Source: Halobellus salinus (GTDB lineage Archaea > Halobacteriota > Halobacteria > Halobacteriales > Haloferacaceae). Taken from it: DNA of 64,000 nt. Positions 26,228 through 35,186 of the stretch are shown here, piece by piece. The position numbers and the translations under genes are program-made. Within the stretch, counting starts at the first letter, position 1. Each line of letters begins with the position of its first letter. Under the pieces are notes generated by a model that was not told where the DNA came from, did no database searches, and saw only the letters and a program-made list of their open reading frames with translations. The DNA lies in the NCBI RefSeq assembly GCF_014646875.1, contig NZ_BMOC01000005.1, positions 62,001 through 126,000 of the forward strand. Direction: 5' to 3'.

Positions 26228-28174
26228 ATGGCAACATCCGAACAGTTGGCTGACTCCGTCCACTTTTCTGTCGAGAACATCGGCGGCATCGACCGGACGG
26301 AGGTGGACATTCCCCCGGGCGTAACCGTTCTGACGGGCAAAAACGCCACCAACCGGACCTCGTTCCTGCGGGCGATCATGTGTGTGATGGGAAGCGAGCG
26401 CGTCTCGCTCAAGGGAGATGCCAACGAAGGGAGCGTCGAACTGAGCCTCAACGGAGAGACGTACGAACGGCGCCTCTCCCGCGCAGGCGAGGGCGTTACC
26501 TTCGAGGGCGAGTCCTACTTGCGTGATCCGGCGGTCGCGGACCTGTTCGCGTTCCTATTGGAGACGAACGACGCCCGGCAGGCCGCTGCCCGCGATGCGG
26601 AACTCCGGGACGTGATTATGCGCCCGGTGGATATCGACGCCATCCGGACCGAAATCCGTCAGCTCGAGTCGGAGAAAGGAGAGCTCAACGACGAGCTGGC
26701 GCGAATCGAGTCCCGCAAGCGTGACCTGCCGGAGTTAGAGCGGAGCCGAACCGGCCTCCGTGAGGAGATCGAAGAGAAACGCGAGGAGCTGGCGGGCCTC
26801 GAAGGCCGGATCGACGACAGCAGCCGAAACGTCGAGGAGGGTCGGCAGGAACAGGCCGAGCTCGAATCGCGGCTCCAGGACCTCCGTGAGACGCGGTCGG
26901 ACCTGGAGTCGATCCGCCGGAAGATCGAGCGCCAAGAGGAGAGCATCTCCTCGCTGAAGCGCGAGCGGGCGGAACTGGTGGAGGACCTGGAGGCGTTGCC
27001 GGAGACGTCGACGGGGGGCCACCGCGATCTGGAGGCGGACATCGACCGGCTCCGGACGCGGCGCCAGGAGCTGAACACCGAGATCAACGAGCTCCGGAGC
27101 CTGATCCAGTACAACGAGGAGCGGCTCGAAGCCGAAGACTACGAGCTTCTCGAAGGCGACGACGGAGGCTCGGACGCTCGCGCGGAAGCGGTGACAGACC
27201 AGCTTGTCGGTGACGACGCTGAGACGGTCGTCTGTTGGACGTGCGGGTCGTCGGTTGACAGAGGCCAGATCGAATCCACCATCGAGCGGCTGAAGACGCT
27301 GCGATCGGAGAAGGTTGAGGAGTTGAATCAGGTCAAGACCCGACTCGACGACCGGAAGGCCGAACAGCGCGAGGCCGAACGGAAGCAGAAACGCCGCGAG
27401 GAGCTCGAGCGGAAGATCGACGAGGTTGACGGGGAACTGGACCGTCGGGACGGCCGGGTCGACGCACTGCGGTCGAACCGGGAGTCGCTGACCGACGACG
27501 TCGAGCAACTCGAAGCCGAGGTCGACAACCTGGAATCGGCGGAGTTCGACGAGATCCTCTCGTTACACAAAGAGGCCAACCAACTCGAATTCGAGATCGA
27601 CAGTCTAGAGTCGGACCTAGCGGACGTGACCGAGGCGATCGAGGAGATCGAAGCCGAGGTCGACCGCGCGGACGGCCTCCGCGAGACCCGGTCGGAGCTG
27701 GTCGACCAACTCACCGACCAGCGGACGAAGATCGACCAGATCGAGGCCGAAGCGGTAGACTCGTTCAACGGCCACATGGAGTCGATCCTGGAGTTGCTGG
27801 GGTACGAGAACATCGAGCGCATCTGGATCGAGCGGATCGAGACGCCCGCAGCCGATAACGCACAGACCCGGTTCGAGCTCCACATCGTCCGGACCACCGA
27901 TAACGGCGCAGCCTACGAGGACACCATCGACCACCTCTCGGAGAGCGAGCGGGAGGTGACCGGGCTGATATTCGCGCTTGCGGGCTACCTCGTCCACGAC
28001 CTCCACGAGACCGTCCCGTTCATGTTGCTCGACTCCCTGGAGGCGATCGACTCGAATCGGATCGCTGCCCTGGTCGAGTACTTCGCGGACTACGCCGACT
28101 TCCTCGTGGTCGCGCTGCTGCCCGAGGACGCCCAGGCGCTTGATGACGCGTTCACCCGGGTCCGCTCCATCTGA
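26228..28174 (+). CDS. Archaea-specific SMC-related protein (ASRP / Sph-like)
   Basis: A 648-residue SMC/Rad50-like ATPase. The P-loop is the variant GKNATNRTS at residues 37-45. Two long coiled coils (about 125-330 and 345-540) flank a CxxC hook (C336, C339). The C-terminal half-site has the unusual Walker B region MLLDSLEAIDS near 599-609, with Ser-Leu where most SMCs have Glu-Pro. ASRPs are a haloarchaeal group implicated in chromosome organisation. The next gene encodes RdfA, 44 bases downstream; the same pairing is known in Haloferax, where RdfA is needed for rod shape. A joint role in cell shape or chromosome arrangement follows from that precedent. Confidence 0.88.
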   Translation: MATSEQLADSVHFSVENIGGIDRTEVDIPPGVTVLTGKNATNRTSFLRAIMCVMGSERVSLKGDANEGSVELSLNGETYERRLSRAGEGVTFEGESYLRDPAVADLFAFLLETNDARQAAARDAELRDVIMRPVDIDAIRTEIRQLESEKGELNDELARIESRKRDLPELERSRTGLREEIEEKREELAGLEGRIDDSSRNVEEGRQEQAELESRLQDLRETRSDLESIRRKIERQEESISSLKRERAELVEDLEALPETSTGGHRDLEADIDRLRTRRQELNTEINELRSLIQYNEERLEAEDYELLEGDDGGSDARAEAVTDQLVGDDAETVVCWTCGSSVDRGQIESTIERLKTLRSEKVEELNQVKTRLDDRKAEQREAERKQKRREELERKIDEVDGELDRRDGRVDALRSNRESLTDDVEQLEAEVDNLESAEFDEILSLHKEANQLEFEIDSLESDLADVTEAIEEIEAEVDRADGLRETRSELVDQLTDQRTKIDQIEAEAVDSFNGHMESILELLGYENIERIWIERIETPAADNAQTRFELHIVRTTDNGAAYEDTIDHLSESEREVTGLIFALAGYLVHDLHETVPFMLLDSLEAIDSNRIAALVEYFADYADFLVVALLPEDAQALDDAFTRVRSI

Positions 28175-28218
28175 CCGGCCCCAATAGGTTTTTTATCCTG
28201 TTCGCCGAATCGCTGGCA

Positions 28219-28854
28219 ATGCCAGACACGACCGACAGCCGACCGTCGAGCAAGGTGGCGAGGCTGATCTCCGAGTACGGCCTCGACGGGTTGGGAGACG
28301 AGTTGGAGGCCCGGTGGACCGGCGACGGGGTCGAACGGACCAGTCTCCGCGACCTCGCCGGCGACTTCAACGAGCGCCTCGTTGAGCGCGCGCTCGTCGA
28401 CGCCGGGATGGCCGCGCTAGACAGCGACGTCGACACAGTGTACCGGAATCTGACTGACGACGAGGTGAGCACTGGGGTCCGGACCGACGCCCGCAACCGG
28501 CTCGAGTCCAACGGGATCGACGTCGACGGTCTCGAATCGGATTTCGTCAGCTACCAGGCCATCCGGTCGTACCTGACCGAGTATCGCGACGCCGAGTACC
28601 GCCGGCTCTCAGACGACGAAAAGGTCGAGAAGGATCTACAGAGCATCCAGCGGCTGATGACGCGGACGCTGTCGGTGACCGAAGAGCGGATCGAGAAACT
28701 CACACAGACCGAGCGGATCGACGCCGACGAGTTCGAGGTCCTCCTTGATCTGCAGGTGCTGTGTGAATCCTGCGGGACGCAGTACCCGGTCGCGGAGTTC
28801 CTCGATGCGCGCGGATGCGACTGCCAGCGCGAGTCGGATCCCTCCCACGGCTAA
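28219..28854 (+). CDS. rdfA: Rod-determining factor RdfA
   Basis: A 211-residue haloarchaeal protein of the RdfA family, which in Haloferax volcanii is required to form rod-shaped cells. The start KVARLISEYGLDGLGDELEARW is typical. A C-terminal cysteine cluster, CESC followed about 15 residues later by CDC, suggests a metal site. There is no membrane segment. It follows the SMC-like gene, with a ttttttatcc TATA-like element about 25 bases before its ATG, so it may also have its own promoter. Confidence 0.85.
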   Translation: MPDTTDSRPSSKVARLISEYGLDGLGDELEARWTGDGVERTSLRDLAGDFNERLVERALVDAGMAALDSDVDTVYRNLTDDEVSTGVRTDARNRLESNGIDVDGLESDFVSYQAIRSYLTEYRDAEYRRLSDDEKVEKDLQSIQRLMTRTLSVTEERIEKLTQTERIDADEFEVLLDLQVLCESCGTQYPVAEFLDARGCDCQRESDPSHG

Positions 28855-28951
28855 ACAGTGGTTGCTGATGTGGCGTCGTACGTCTGGACAGCCAGGCGGG
28901 ATCGGGACTTGGATTGGCGTGCACCCGGTGCACGAGACGTAGGACTCGTGA

Positions 28952-29461
28952 GAGAAGCTCACGACGTGGCTTATCAAGACGTATGACGCCGTGTTTGTGG
29001 AGGATTTGAACGTCGCCGGAATGCTCGAAAGCGACGGAAACGCTCGGAACAAGCAGGACGCCGCGTGGCGGGGGTTCATTGAGATGCTGGAGTACAAGGG
29101 CGACCTGTATGGAACGCAGGTCGTCCAAGTGAATCCGCGTGGCACGACGAAAGAGTGCGCCGAGTGCGGTGTTGAGACGGAGAAGCCGTTGTGGGTGCGG
29201 GAACATAGTTGTCCGAGTTGTGGGTTTGAGGCGGACAGGGACGAGAATGCGTCATATAACGTTCTTTCTCGCGGTCTTCAGGAGTTAGGTCTGGGACAGG
29301 CCGAAGTGACGCCCGGGGAGACTGCGACCGCTGTGGAAACCGATGGAGGTCAGTCTTCGTCGGTTCCTGCAAGTCGCGTCGTTGAAACGGGAAGCCTCGG
29401 GGTCGTACGGAAATCGCAGATTTCCGTGATGACGAGAGACTCCGTCTCTCGAACCACTTGA
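28952..29461 (+). pseudogene. tnpB: 3' remnant of an IS200/IS605-type tnpB gene
   Basis: The frame opens after a TGA at 28949 and encodes only the last 165 or so residues of a TnpB (about 400 in full). It keeps the RuvC-II Glu in VFVEDLNVAGM, the zinc ribbon (CAEC and CPSC) and the RuvC-III Asp in EADRDENASYN. RuvC-I and the N-terminal nucleic-acid-binding part are absent, so no nuclease can be made. About 90 bases upstream of the opening contain further stops and no clear homology. Intact TnpB is an RNA-guided endonuclease of mobile elements. The remnant follows rdfA and runs into a branched structure and a broken malate synthase gene. Confidence 0.85.
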
Positions 29462-29470
29462 CCCCGAGGC
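29394..29470 (+). other. Branched hairpin at the right end of the tnpB remnant
   Basis: An outer stem of 11 pairs (GCCTCGGGGTC at 29394-29404 with GACCCCGAGGC at 29460-29470) encloses two hairpins. The first pairs ACGGAAATC (29407-29415) with GATTTCCGT (29419-29427) over a GCA loop. The second pairs CGAGAGAC (29433-29440) with GTCTCTCG (29444-29451) over TCC. All three stems are perfect. It overlaps the end of the tnpB frame. This position matches where right-end hairpins and the scaffold of the TnpB guide RNA lie in IS200/IS605 elements; an RNA role is inference. Confidence 0.7.
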
Positions 29471-30449
29471 GGTTCACCATCATCGAACACGAGGTGGGTC
29501 TCGAACCGGGGAGCCTCTCGATGTCGGTGATCGTCGAGAGCGGTGAGGCGGAACTCGCACTCGGCGACCTCCGAACGGAGATGGGGAAGCCCTCCAACAA
29601 CCTCGAACGCCTCTTCCTGTTGGTCGACGGCGAGGTCGACTACACGAAGGACATACGCGCTATGACGCCGACCGGCGAGCTCCCGGCGTGGCCCGAACTC
29701 CGTCACAACACCTCCCGGGGGCGTCGGCGGCCGGGTTGGTCGCGGTCGACGGCCCGTACGACGACATCCGAGACGTGGAGGGGTACCACGAGCGGATGAC
29801 TGATACTGTCGGCTATAGTCGCGTGACGTATTTCGACACCCCGGGGTGTCGAAAATCTTCACGTAGTTATAGCCGACAGTATGAGAACCGCGCAAAGGGG
29901 ATGACCGGGATCTGGTCGCTCACGTCCGGGCAGGTGGTTGAAGCGAACAAGGCTCCGCTCCCGCCGAAGGCCGGGCGCTGGCTCGTCGAGGCCGGCGGCC
30001 GCGACGTCGAACTCCGCGCGGAGGACGGCAAACAGGTGTACGAGGGCTCCGACCTGGAACTGGAGGTGACGGGCGACCGGGAGTACCACTTCCGCGTCGG
30101 CGACGACGAGCACGTCCTCGACGAGTCTGAGCTCCAGGAGAAACTGCTGGATCTGACCTCGTATGTCCCCAGCCTGAACGACATCGTCGACTCGATGGAG
30201 GAGTTCGAGGCCGCCAAGAAGGCCGGGCGCGGCGCGATCGCAATGTCGCGGTCGGCCACCCTGGTCATCGACGGCGTCGAGGTCGAGATCAGCGCGGATC
30301 GGATGTGGGGCGAAGCCACCTACCAGGCCGCACAGACCCCGATCACGCTGTTCCAGGACGTCTACGAGCACCGCCCCGACCAACACGAGGAACTGGCGGA
30401 GATCCACGGCCGCGACGTGATCGACCGCGCGGTTGCGGTCGGGAACTGA
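29471..30449 (+). pseudogene. aceB: Broken malate synthase gene
   Basis: The sequence resumes in the middle of a haloarchaeal malate synthase (FTIIEHEVGLEPGSLSM) and runs to its natural C-terminus (EISADRMWGEATYQAAQTP, then the final EELAEIHG region). About 190 N-terminal residues of some 430 are missing, replaced by the tnpB remnant. One base is lost in the G run at 29717-29721: NTSRG is in one frame and ASAAGLVAVDGPYDD continues in the next. A 78-bp mobile palindrome plus a TGA duplication adds 27 in-frame codons after HERMT. Malate synthase condenses glyoxylate and acetyl-CoA in the glyoxylate cycle; this copy is dead. Confidence 0.88.
29804..29881. mobile_element. 78-bp palindromic MITE-like element, copy 2 (inside aceB)
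   Basis: The element has perfect 14-base terminal inverted repeats TACTGTCGGCTATA and is flanked by TGA on both sides (29801-29803 and 29882-29884). It lies within the malate synthase remnant. Removing it with one TGA restores ATG ACT GAG AAC, the expected MTEN stretch of malate synthase. The inserted frame has no stop and reads as 27 codons including the duplication. It is identical to copy 3. Confidence 0.9.
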
Positions 30450-30548
30450 CGGGGGTGGGGGCCGGATACCCCGGCACCGTTGTGCCCGACCGAACCGCGC
30501 CGTTGCCGTCGCTGTGCGATCAGACCGCTCCGCCACAGAGGACCGCTG

Positions 30549-31274
30549 TCACTCGCCTGCTGTCTCGACGACCCGGCTTCGAAGGGTTCCGACCCCGTCG
30601 TAGGTGATCTCGATCTCGTCACCGGGGTCGATCGTCCCGGGGTTTGCGGGGCTGCCGAACGCGATCACGTCCCCAGGGCGGAGCGTGAACCGCCGCGAGA
30701 GAAAGGAGACAACCTCCGACGGCGAGAACAACATCAGCTCCGTGTTCGAGTCCTGTCTGGTTTCGCCGTTTATCTTCGTCTGCATCCCGACTCCCTCGGG
30801 ATCCAGATCGGTCTCGATCCACGGTCCCAGCGGTCCCGACCCGTCGAAGGCCTTCCGGGCGGTCCGGCCCTGCTGGTCGAGCGCGTCGACGTCGTTCAAG
30901 ATCGTGTACCCCCTGATCACGTTCGGCGCGTCCTCGAGCGACACGTCCCGGCACCGCCGGCCGACAACCGCGGCGAGTTCCCCGGCGTAGGTGAGTTCGT
31001 CCGTCCACCCCGGGTACCGGATCGGGTCGCCGTGGCCCGACAGCGACGCGGGCGGTTTGATGAAGAAGTCGGGCTCCGAGGGGCGCTCGTAGTCCATCTG
31101 TTCGAGGGTCTCGGCGTAGTTGCGGCCAACACAATAAATAGCCGACGGCGAACACGGATACGTGAGCGCCCCGTCGCGGCCGACCACGTACTCGCCGTCC
31201 TCGGCGACGACCCGCCCGCCGGCGTAGCGCCCTGCAACCATCCCATCGTCGGTTCGGAGCCGTGCGTGTCGCAT
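30549..31274 (-). CDS. Fumarylacetoacetate hydrolase family protein
   Basis: A 241-residue FAH-fold enzyme, shorter than the one in the gentisate island and of the 5-oxopent-3-ene-tricarboxylate decarboxylase / acylpyruvase type. YCVGRNYAETLEQM near residue 45 is the characteristic entry loop, FFIKPPASLSG near 72 and TYAGELAAVVGR near 95 hold substrate and metal ligands, and FGSPANPGTIDPGDEIEI is near the end. The ATG at 31274 is chosen because the preceding residues are non-homologous and the upstream DNA is AT-rich promoter-like. The substrate is unknown; acylpyruvate or oxaloacetate-type keto acids are the family norm. Confidence 0.82.
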   Translation of the reverse strand: MRHARLRTDDGMVAGRYAGGRVVAEDGEYVVGRDGALTYPCSPSAIYCVGRNYAETLEQMDYERPSEPDFFIKPPASLSGHGDPIRYPGWTDELTYAGELAAVVGRRCRDVSLEDAPNVIRGYTILNDVDALDQQGRTARKAFDGSGPLGPWIETDLDPEGVGMQTKINGETRQDSNTELMLFSPSEVVSFLSRRFTLRPGDVIAFGSPANPGTIDPGDEIEITYDGVGTLRSRVVETAGE

Positions 31275-31657
31275 ACGTCCCACACCGGTGTGGACGTACA
31301 AATATGGTGGTACTGCCTGGGCGGCACACGGTGGACGAAACAACACACTGGTTATGTGTATATATGCTTTCACTTCAAAAGATGTATTCGATAGAATGAA
31401 ATATACGCACGGTGTATCGGGGTCGGGCTCGCGCCGGCACTGTCCGTTGTCTGTCGCTTGGCCTTTTGTATCCACTGGTGGCCGCAGTTCGATGACGCCC
31501 GACCCAAAATATAATTTTTAGAATATACATATAATCCTTACTTTATCCGAAGCGGACACACAGCGCCAGCCTCGGTACGTTCAGCCGCTTCAACCTCTGT
31601 GACAGCGCGACCGTTCGCCACCAGTCTTATATCCCGTATCGCTGAAATCCATCATAC
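31275..31657. promoter_or_regulatory. AT-rich divergent promoter region, FAH protein / glutamate dehydrogenase
   Basis: A 383-base gap between divergent genes and among the most AT-rich parts of the window (gtgtatatatgctttcac near 31356, ccaaaatataatttttag near 31504). A TATA-like tcttatatcc at 31622-31631 lies about 27 bases before the glutamate dehydrogenase ATG. No convincing coding frame is present. Confidence 0.5.
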
Positions 31658-32908
31658 ATGTCAGAGGTCAACCCGTTCGAGACCCTGCAGGAGCAGATCG
31701 ACGACGCCGCGGCGTACCTCGATGTCGGCGACGGCGTGATCGAGCGGCTGAAACACCCCGAACGGGTGGTGGAGTCGAACCTCACCGTCGAGATGGACGA
31801 CGGATCGCTCCGCCAGTTCACCGCGTTCCGGTCGCAGTTCAACGGCGACCGCGGCCCGTACAAAGGTGGCATCAGGTATCACCCGGGCGTCTCTCGGGAC
31901 GAGGTGAAGGCGCTGTCGGGATGGATGACGTACAAATGCGCGGTCGTCGACATTCCCTACGGCGGCGGAAAGGGTGGCATCGTCGTCGACCCCCGCAAAC
32001 TCTCGGCGGCCGAGGCCGAGCGGCTCACGCGGTCGTTCGCGACGGAGCTCCGGCCGTTCGTCGGCCCGGACCGCGACATCCCCGCACCCGACGTCAACAC
32101 CGGCCAGCGGGAGATGAACTGGTTCAAGGACACCTACGAAACCCTCGAGAACACGGTGGCACCGGGTGTTATCACCGGAAAAGCGGTCTCCGCCGGCGGC
32201 AGTCAAGGGCGGGTTGAGGCCACGGGCCGCTCCACAATGTTCGCCGCCCGGGAGGCGTTCGACTACCTGGGACGCGACCTGGCGGGGGCGACAGTGGCGG
32301 TCCAGGGGTACGGTAACGCCGGGTCGGTCGCAGCCGGGTTGCTCGAAAAACAGGGTGCGAGAGTTGTCGCCGTCTCCGACTCATCGGGTTCGGTCTACGA
32401 CCCCGACGGCCTCGATACAGCCGAAGTCAGCCGGTTTAAAACCGAAACCGGGTCGGTGAGCGGGTTCGGCACGTCGGAGGATCGCACAAACGAGGAACTG
32501 CTGACACTCGATGTCGACCTCCTTGTGCCGGCGGCACTGGAGAACGCAGTCGACGCTGAGATCGCCCGAGACGTCGGGGCCGACGTCGTTGTCGAAACCG
32601 CCAACGGGCCGTTGACACCCGACGCCGACGACATCCTCGGTGACCGCGACGTCTTCATCGTCCCGGACATCCTGGCAAACGCCGGCGGTGTCACCGTCTC
32701 GTACTTTGAGTGGGTCCAAAATCGACAGCGGTTCTCGTGGACCGAAGAGCGGGTCAACGACGAACTGGAACGGGTCATCACGGAAGCGTTCGACGACCTC
32801 GTCTCCGCCTACGAATCACGGGACCTCCCGAGTCTCCGGACCGCGGCGTACGTGGTTGCGATCCGGCGGGTCGTCGACGCCTACACCGACAGCGGAACGT
32901 GGCCGTAG
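31658..32908 (+). CDS. gdhA: Glutamate dehydrogenase
   Basis: A 416-residue Glu/Leu/Phe/Val dehydrogenase that interconverts glutamate and 2-oxoglutarate plus ammonia with NAD(P). The substrate site includes [10 protein letters not shown] near residues 67-76 and the catalytic Lys K105 in YGGGKGGI; the catalytic Asp is in PAPDVNTG near 145. The cofactor Rossmann motif QGYGNAG is near 215. Length is normal for a hexameric archaeal enzyme. It has its own upstream TATA element and is followed by a converging gene group. Confidence 0.92.
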   Translation: MSEVNPFETLQEQIDDAAAYLDVGDGVIERLKHPERVVESNLTVEMDDGSLRQFTAFRSQFNGDRGPYKGGIRYHPGVSRDEVKALSGWMTYKCAVVDIPYGGGKGGIVVDPRKLSAAEAERLTRSFATELRPFVGPDRDIPAPDVNTGQREMNWFKDTYETLENTVAPGVITGKAVSAGGSQGRVEATGRSTMFAAREAFDYLGRDLAGATVAVQGYGNAGSVAAGLLEKQGARVVAVSDSSGSVYDPDGLDTAEVSRFKTETGSVSGFGTSEDRTNEELLTLDVDLLVPAALENAVDAEIARDVGADVVVETANGPLTPDADDILGDRDVFIVPDILANAGGVTVSYFEWVQNRQRFSWTEERVNDELERVITEAFDDLVSAYESRDLPSLRTAAYVVAIRRVVDAYTDSGTWP

Positions 32909-33007
32909 GCGGGCGTGTTAGGCTGATGACGGTGCCGGGCGCGGACAACTGGTTGCTCATTGGATCCCACGATCGCGTGCGAGCAAGTGAGCACAGACTC
33001 GCAAACG

Positions 33008-33562
33008 CTACGATAGTACACCGCCCACCTCGTCCGTTGAGACGACGGTCGCGAACTCGCCCGCGAGGTGTGCGAGTGCGGTACGGTGGACGACAGACGC
33101 ATCGAACTGTTCGTCGCCCAGGGTGCGGTTGAACGTGGCTGTCGCGTCCGCAACGACGTACACCTCGAATCCGCGGTTCTCGGCCATTCTGGCGGTTGTC
33201 GAAACGCAGTGGTCGGTGGTTAGCCCACACACGACGAGTGTGTCGTACCCGCGCTCACGGAGCCATCGGTCTAATCCGGTGTCGACGAACGCTCCGTTGA
33301 CTCGCTTCACCACCTCGTGTTCGCCCGACTCGGGCTGGAGCGTCGGTTTGTATCGGAATCCAGACGTAGAGTCCCTGAGCGGCGAGTTCGGCTCTGTCGA
33401 GTTGTGGCGGACGTGAACGACCGGCAGACCACGTTCCCGCCAGACCGAGAGTAGTTGTGCGGTGTTCGCCTCCGCGTCGGGGTTGTTGCGAGTCCCCCAC
33501 CGCGGCCGGTCGAACCCCTGCTGGAAATCGATCAGGACGAGAACCGGGGCGGGAGACGACAT
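33008..33562 (-). CDS. Cysteine hydrolase, isochorismatase-like family
   Basis: A 184-residue protein of the isochorismatase/nicotinamidase fold. The catalytic triad is visible as D12 (LIDFQQGF), K86 (VVKRVNGAF) and C119 (TTDHCVSTT, with the cis-peptide region VCGLTTDHC before it). Members hydrolyse amides such as nicotinamide, ureidoacrylate or N-carbamoyl compounds, or vinyl ethers. It starts 3 bases after the stop of the YqcI/YcgG gene, so the two are cotranscribed. The substrate cannot be predicted; the neighbour suggests a nitrogen-containing metabolite. Confidence 0.88.
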   Translation of the reverse strand: MSSPAPVLVLIDFQQGFDRPRWGTRNNPDAEANTAQLLSVWRERGLPVVHVRHNSTEPNSPLRDSTSGFRYKPTLQPESGEHEVVKRVNGAFVDTGLDRWLRERGYDTLVVCGLTTDHCVSTTARMAENRGFEVYVVADATATFNRTLGDEQFDASVVHRTALAHLAGEFATVVSTDEVGGVLS

Positions 33563-33565
33563 TGG

Positions 33566-34390
33566 CTACGCCGACGGTATCGGAGTGTCGTGGTCGGCCA
33601 CCAGTCGTTCCGATTTCGGGTGTTCACGTGTGACGTTGATCGGGCACTCGTCGGGGGCCTGCGCGTCGTCGCTGGAGAGCAGATACTGTGTCCACTCGCG
33701 GTCCCCGTCGACGCCCCAATCACCGAGATCGGCGTGGGGGCAGACGCCGTCGTACTCCTCGAGGCGGTCTTGGATGACAGCTCTGGCCTGTTGACCCGCG
33801 GCGGTGTCGGCGGTCACGCCCAGGTCCTCGAACAGGGCCCGTGGCTGGAACGTGATTTCGAGTCCTACGGGACAGTAACGGCTCTTTCGGGTGTCGTAGA
33901 ACGGGGCCCGGCACGTCGGAAACATCGGTTCGCCGCCGAACGCGAACTCCCAGAAGGGGTCGTCGGGGTCGGTCGGGATGTCCTCGGGCCAGGGGGCCGG
34001 GTCATGGACGTGCAGAAACTGGAGGATATGCCACAACGTATCGTGGTACTCGGGTTCCGACAGGTCACGCTCGGGCGGCTTGAAGAACGCGACCAGCGAC
34101 GCACGCTCGCTGTGATCCCGATACACGTCGAGGTAGGTGAGCAGCGTCCGACCAAGGTCCAACAGCGCGTCCTTGTCGGTGGTCGACGGCACAGCGGTGT
34201 ACAGCGGGTCGCCGTTCGCAACCGATTCGGCGCCGAAAAAGCAGGGAAACGGGGCATCATTTCGCTCGCCGACGAGCCCGTCGTGGAAGGTGTTCCAGTG
34301 GGCAGCGACCCAGTCCGGCGCCTCGCCCGACGCCACGCGTTCTTCGAGGGTCGCTTGATCTTGGAGCCGCCCGACCAATCGGTCTGTCAT
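33566..34390 (-). CDS. YqcI/YcgG family protein (GntA-like, putative heme N-oxygenase)
   Basis: A 274-residue member of the YqcI/YcgG family. The signature FPCFFGAES near residue 48 and the later CPVGLEITFQPR are typical. Some members, such as GntA of guanitoxin biosynthesis, are heme-dependent N-hydroxylases of guanidine or amine groups, and the conserved Cys in FPC is a candidate heme ligand. Whether this archaeal protein binds heme is unknown. It lies between a MOSC-domain protein and a cysteine hydrolase on the same strand with gaps of 25 and 3 bases, which indicates an operon. Confidence 0.75.
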   Translation of the reverse strand: MTDRLVGRLQDQATLEERVASGEAPDWVAAHWNTFHDGLVGERNDAPFPCFFGAESVANGDPLYTAVPSTTDKDALLDLGRTLLTYLDVYRDHSERASLVAFFKPPERDLSEPEYHDTLWHILQFLHVHDPAPWPEDIPTDPDDPFWEFAFGGEPMFPTCRAPFYDTRKSRYCPVGLEITFQPRALFEDLGVTADTAAGQQARAVIQDRLEEYDGVCPHADLGDWGVDGDREWTQYLLSSDDAQAPDECPINVTREHPKSERLVADHDTPIPSA

Positions 34391-34415
34391 ACGAAAGCGT
34401 AGGCGCTCCGGCCGA

Positions 34416-34901
34416 TTATGGCTTACTGCTCCCGACCGCGGGTTCGATTGTTTCGATCCCGTCTCCGACGCGGATGCGTCCCCCATCGAGGATCCGACAA
34501 CGCAACCCACCGCGGTGGACCAGGGCGTCGCGGACACCGTTCGATTCGAGGTGGCGCTCGAGGTACGAGCAGGGTTCACAGAGTTCGGTCCCCGTACACA
34601 CCGCTTCGCCGATCCTGAACTCCGTGTCGACGAGGTGGTTGAGCGAGACCGCTTCGGTCGTGATATTTCGACGGTGCATCCCGGGGTCGAGGTCGATCCC
34701 GTAGTCGCGCTCGACCGCGGCGAGGGCCTCTGTCTCGATCAGCGTCAACTCGTTGCCCTCCCGGTCGGCGAACGTCCCCGCCTGCTCGAAATACCGATCA
34801 CCACGCAACCCGGCGCCCGCAACGGCCTGAACCGCTTGCACCGACTCGGGTTCCGCCCCCCGTTCGGGGGCACAGTGGATGTATCGAACTGCTCCGTTCA
34901 T
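34416..34901 (-). CDS. MOSC domain-containing protein
   Basis: A 161-residue protein made of a MOSC domain, the sulfur-carrier domain also found at the end of molybdenum-cofactor sulfurases and in YiiM/YuaD-like proteins. Typical stretches are GLRGDRYF near residue 32, ELTLIETEAL near 52, HRRNITT near 77 and CEPCSYLER near 109, whose cysteines may carry sulfur. MOSC proteins act in molybdoenzyme maturation and in detoxifying N-hydroxylated compounds (YiiM, mARC). That second role matches the putative N-oxygenase encoded next. Confidence 0.85.
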   Translation of the reverse strand: MNGAVRYIHCAPERGAEPESVQAVQAVAGAGLRGDRYFEQAGTFADREGNELTLIETEALAAVERDYGIDLDPGMHRRNITTEAVSLNHLVDTEFRIGEAVCTGTELCEPCSYLERHLESNGVRDALVHRGGLRCRILDGGRIRVGDGIETIEPAVGSSKP

Positions 34902-35186
34902 ACGCGTGCATACCGGCTGCTGGGTCTTGACGCTTCCCTGTGGACGCGTGTATCGCGCCGCCGTCGAGCCGATTGCTGGCGCGGCAACACGGGACACCGC
35001 AGCCGGTTCCGGTGGATGGGTCGGGCACGGCACACCCACAGCACCACCCCGGTGTGGCGCGCCGGCGGTACCGACAGGGTCCGGCCGGTGGCTGCCGGCC
35101 GGCGCCCCGAGGCCCCCTGCTGACGTCGGCGGGCGCCGCGGCGTAACCCGAGCGATTCAAGTCCGTGCCGCGCGCGAACGCACACA

